From positions 806,001 through 870,000 of the forward strand of contig CAWDDW010000001.1 of assembly GCA_963801185.1 (NCBI GenBank): 64,000 nt of DNA, read 5' to 3'. Position numbers and translations under genes: made by a program. This document shows, one piece after another, positions 62,994-64,000 of this stretch; positions within the stretch are counted from its first letter, which is position 1, and each line of letters starts with the position of its first letter. The notes beneath the pieces are model-generated. The model was not told the origin of the DNA. It was given only the letters and a program-made list of their open reading frames with translations, and searched no databases. This DNA comes from Palsa-601 sp963801185 (GTDB lineage Bacteria > Actinomycetota > Acidimicrobiia > Acidimicrobiales > Bog-793).

Positions 62994-64000
62994 TCAGCGC
63001 ACCGAGAGCTCGGATCGGTAGACGCGCGACGGCCCGAGCTCGACGACCTTGCGGGCGAGGGCAGCGAACAGCCCACCGAGCTCGCTGTCCGGATCCACTG
63101 CCGCGATCGGCTGGCCGACGTCGCCGCCCTCTCGCAACGCGGTCACGAACGGCAGCTGCGCGAGCAGCGCGACACCTAAGGATTTCGCCAGTGTCTCGCC
63201 TCCGCCCGATCCGAACAGCTCGTAGCGGCGCCCGTCCTCGCCGGTGAACCACGACATGTTCTCGATGACGCCGCGGAGCGGCAGGCGCAGCTGCCGTGCG
63301 AGCACCGCGGCACGCTGGGCGACCCGCTCGGCGGCAGGCTGGGGGGTCGTGACGACGAACAACTCGGCGCTCGGGACGAACTGGGCGATCGAGAGCGAGA
63401 CATCGCCGGTGCCTGGAGGCAGGTCTATCAGCAGGTACTCGGGCGACCCCCAGTGCACGTCGACGAGGAATTGCTCGAGCGCCTTGTGCAGCATTGGCCC
63501 ACGCCAGATCACCGCCTGGTCCTCGGGCACGAAGAAGCCCATAGAGATGCACCGCACGCCGTATCTCACCGGCGGGAGCAGCAGGTCACCGAGAAGACTG
63601 GGCGGTTCGTCGATCCCGAGCATCGAAGGCACCGAGAAACCGTAGACATCCGCATCGAGCAGCGCGACCGAGTGGCCGAGTCGCGCGAGCGAGATCGCCA
63701 GGTTCACCGTCACGCTTGACTTGCCGACCCCACCCTTGCCCGATCCGATCGCCAGCACGCGGGTCGGCGAGCCCTTCTCCGCAAAGGGATTGTGCCTCGG
63801 CGCCGGTCCCTCAGCACCGTGCCGTCCCTCGGGCGTGGCACCGGGCCCCGTCTCCTGCGCGAACGGCGACCCCTGCGGGGCGCCGCGCCGGCCGAGCTCG
63901 TGCAACCGCGCCTGCAGATCCAGCTCATCGGCTGATGTCATCGGAACGAGCTCGATCTCTGCCGGGGCTCCCCCGGCTCGCTCGACGGCCTCCGTGACCG
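62994..64000 (-). CDS. mrp: Mrp/NBP35-type iron-sulfur carrier ATPase (N-terminus cut by window edge)
   Basis: The P-loop domain has IGSGKGGVGKSSVTVNLA, DADVYGFSVPSMLG, ISMGFFVPEDQAVIWRGPM and IDLPPGTGDVSL. Although an ATG exists at 63941, the frame stays coding to the right edge, with VERAGGAPAEIELVPMTSAD matching the end of the DUF59-like (MIP18-type) domain that precedes the ATPase in actinobacterial Mrp. So the gene continues past 64000. The CxxC cluster ligands of NBP35/ApbC-type proteins are not visible in the C-terminal part. Role in iron-sulfur cluster transfer is by family. Confidence 0.9.
   Translation of the reverse strand, partial: VTEAVERAGGAPAEIELVPMTSADELDLQARLHELGRRGAPQGSPFAQETGPGATPEGRHGAEGPAPRHNPFAEKGSPTRVLAIGSGKGGVGKSSVTVNLAISLARLGHSVALLDADVYGFSVPSMLGIDEPPSLLGDLLLPPVRYGVRCISMGFFVPEDQAVIWRGPMLHKALEQFLVDVHWGSPEYLLIDLPPGTGDVSLSIAQFVPSAELFVVTTPQPAAERVAQRAAVLARQLRLPLRGVIENMSWFTGEDGRRYELFGSGGGETLAKSLGVALLAQLPFVTALREGGDVGQPIAAVDPDSELGGLFAALARKVVELGPSRVYRSELSVR

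Overview
The window is 64 kb of very GC-rich bacterial chromosome that reads as an actinobacterium. A WhiB protein, a PdtaS-type kinase, DUF3107 and DUF5719 proteins, a FolP2-type protein, coenzyme F420 genes and a SigE-like ECF factor occur together. Several neighbourhoods match Mycobacterium by recall: whiB1 next to pdtaS, F420 genes next to manC/wbbL/rmlD, and phosphomannomutase next to a SIS isomerase and ahcY. The deep-branching class Acidimicrobiia is my best guess, but that placement is inference. I saw no rRNA, tRNA, CRISPR array, insertion sequence or prophage. Both edges cut genes: dapE loses its C-terminus on the left and mrp its N-terminus on the right.

Layout. 1-7107: the succinylase lysine/diaminopimelate genes (dapE, dapD, dapC, dapF) with hflX, miaA, hpf and a dienelactone hydrolase. 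7469-11480: a tightly coupled run of phosphomannomutase, a Trm112-like protein, a bifunctional sugar-phosphate isomerase and an AhcY-like protein. 11511-19608: a CPBP protease, FtsH, a DUF5719 exported protein, a giant membrane glycosyltransferase and a 130-residue helical protein. 19792-32671: a 13-gene minus-strand operon (birA, rmlB, rmlD, wbbL-like, anchored Thr-rich protein, manC, epimerase, cofD, cofE, three GT4 glycosyltransferases, rmd-like reductase) that places F420 assembly inside a surface-sugar operon. 32703-40922: biotin-dependent carboxylase alpha chain, M20 hydrolase, small Zn-ribbon protein, methylmalonyl-CoA mutase, an AbiEi/DUF559-like protein, a rhodanese-MoeB fusion and an uncharacterised protein. 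41017-48625: metH, thioredoxin-TPR, FolP2-like, holA, suhB and ppa. 48633-54172: SGNH/MBOAT acylation pair, ETF and a glycerophosphodiesterase. 54435-64000: whiB1-like gene with a perfect CRP-type palindrome, then a six-gene operon (two ArsA/GET3-like ATPases, PHP phosphatase, PdtaS-like kinase, ECF sigma factor, membrane partner), DUF3107, a dGTPase and mrp.

Gene packing is extreme. Nineteen junctions are 4-nt NTGA start/stop overlaps and several more overlap by one base, and these junctions fix most start codons. Against that background about ten otherwise well-conserved genes each contain one single-base frame slip (dlh, dapC, hpf, the SIS isomerase, the giant glycosyltransferase, two GT4 genes, the carboxylase, the Zn-ribbon gene and metH). 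I read these as assembly or sequencing indels and give full gene spans.

The items most worth follow-up are: the AhcY-like protein with altered catalytic residues; the kinase/sigma/ATPase operon beside whiB1 and its CRP-like site; the F420-in-sugar-operon arrangement; RmlB with TCE in place of TDE; the inverted rhodanese-MoeB order; and the anchored Thr-rich protein of unknown function. No single locus here is demonstrably a new defence or mobile system.
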